DNA from: Nitrososphaerota archaeon
GTDB lineage: Archaea; Thermoproteota; Nitrososphaeria; Nitrososphaerales; Nitrosopumilaceae
NCBI GenBank assembly: GCA_030611185.1
Contig: JAUWQG010000070.1
Span: 1-5,356, forward strand
Length of the DNA: 5,356 nt
Reading direction: 5' to 3'
Part shown: in pieces, positions 5,216 through 5,356 of the stretch
How the letters are laid out: each line of letters opens with the position of its first letter
Numbering within the stretch: the stretch's first letter is position 1
Program-made: the position numbers and the translations under genes
The notes under the pieces: generated by a model
What the model saw: the letters and a program-made list of their open reading frames with translations, nothing else
Told to the model about the DNA's origin: nothing
The model's database searches: none

Positions 5216-5356
5216 ATGATTACTATTATTGGATCAGGTAAAGTAGGTGGAGATGCCGCATTATTCTCTGCATTAAAACGATTAGACGAGAAAATATTAC
5301 TTCTTGATGTTGTAGATGGGCTCCCACAAGGAGAAGCAATGGATATCAATCACATG
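5216..5356 (+). CDS. mdh: Malate dehydrogenase (LDH/MDH family), N-terminal fragment
   Basis: The first 47 codons of a gene that runs out of the window. The product begins MITIIGSGKVGGDAAL, a Rossmann-fold beta-alpha-beta with the GxGxxG dinucleotide-binding motif (6-11). LLLDVVDGLPQGEAMDINH (28-46) follows. The aspartate at the end of the second strand (D31) favours NAD over NADP, and the GLPQGxAxDxxH block is typical of LDH-like malate dehydrogenases. It would interconvert malate and oxaloacetate in the cytoplasm, as part of the citric acid cycle. Lactate dehydrogenase of the same family cannot be ruled out because the substrate-specificity loop lies beyond the window. ATG 5216 is chosen because it directly precedes the Rossmann strand. 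The gene is divergent from larC. Confidence 0.88.
   Translation, partial: MITIIGSGKVGGDAALFSALKRLDEKILLLDVVDGLPQGEAMDINHM

Overview
The window is AT-rich, gene-dense archaeal DNA, most likely from an ammonia-oxidising archaeon of the Nitrosopumilus type (Nitrososphaerota/Thaumarchaeota). The main clue is three consecutive plus-strand genes whose products end in a PEFG-CTERM surface-sorting tail. Supporting clues are archaeal TATA-like boxes about 27 bases upstream of start codons, T-rich terminators instead of hairpins, and tightly overlapping genes. The assignment is an inference from these features, not from a database match.

Left third (1-1941, plus strand): a tandem set of PEFG-CTERM secreted proteins. 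The first gene is cut by the window edge and only its last 34 codons are visible. The second (170-1039) is complete and has the same tail almost base for base, with a 76-base perfect match 934 bp apart. The third (1111-1941) is a diverged paralogue with a GTG start. The two complete proteins share an N-terminal signal peptide, an extracellular beta-rich domain with a common 'LWK..G.Y......YG' block, a second beta-rich domain, and the PEFG-transmembrane tail. They are probably anchored on or released to the cell surface by an archaeosortase.

Middle and right (1950-5126, minus strand): a compact three-gene operon, read right to left as larC (nickel insertion), larE (PP-loop sulfur transferase) and a NifS/IscS-type cysteine desulfurase. 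Successive genes overlap by 8 and 4 bases. LarC and LarE are enzymes for the nickel-pincer nucleotide (NPN) cofactor of lactate racemase and related 2-hydroxyacid racemases/epimerases. This LarE has three candidate cluster cysteines (C95, C98, C175), which suggests the [4Fe-4S], catalytic form of LarE and not the single-cysteine sacrificial form. A cysteine desulfurase co-translated with it is a natural sulfur supplier. Neither larB nor larA is in the window.

Right edge (5216-5356, plus strand): the N-terminus of an NAD-dependent malate dehydrogenase of the LDH/MDH family, divergent from larC. Both divergent genes have TATA-like boxes about 27-28 bp before their ATG, which predicts leaderless or nearly leaderless mRNAs.

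No tRNA, rRNA, CRISPR array, insertion sequence or phage gene was seen. The most interesting hypothesis here is the larC-larE-cysteine desulfurase operon as a self-contained sulfur-relay and nickel-insertion module for NPN-type cofactor in an ammonia oxidiser.
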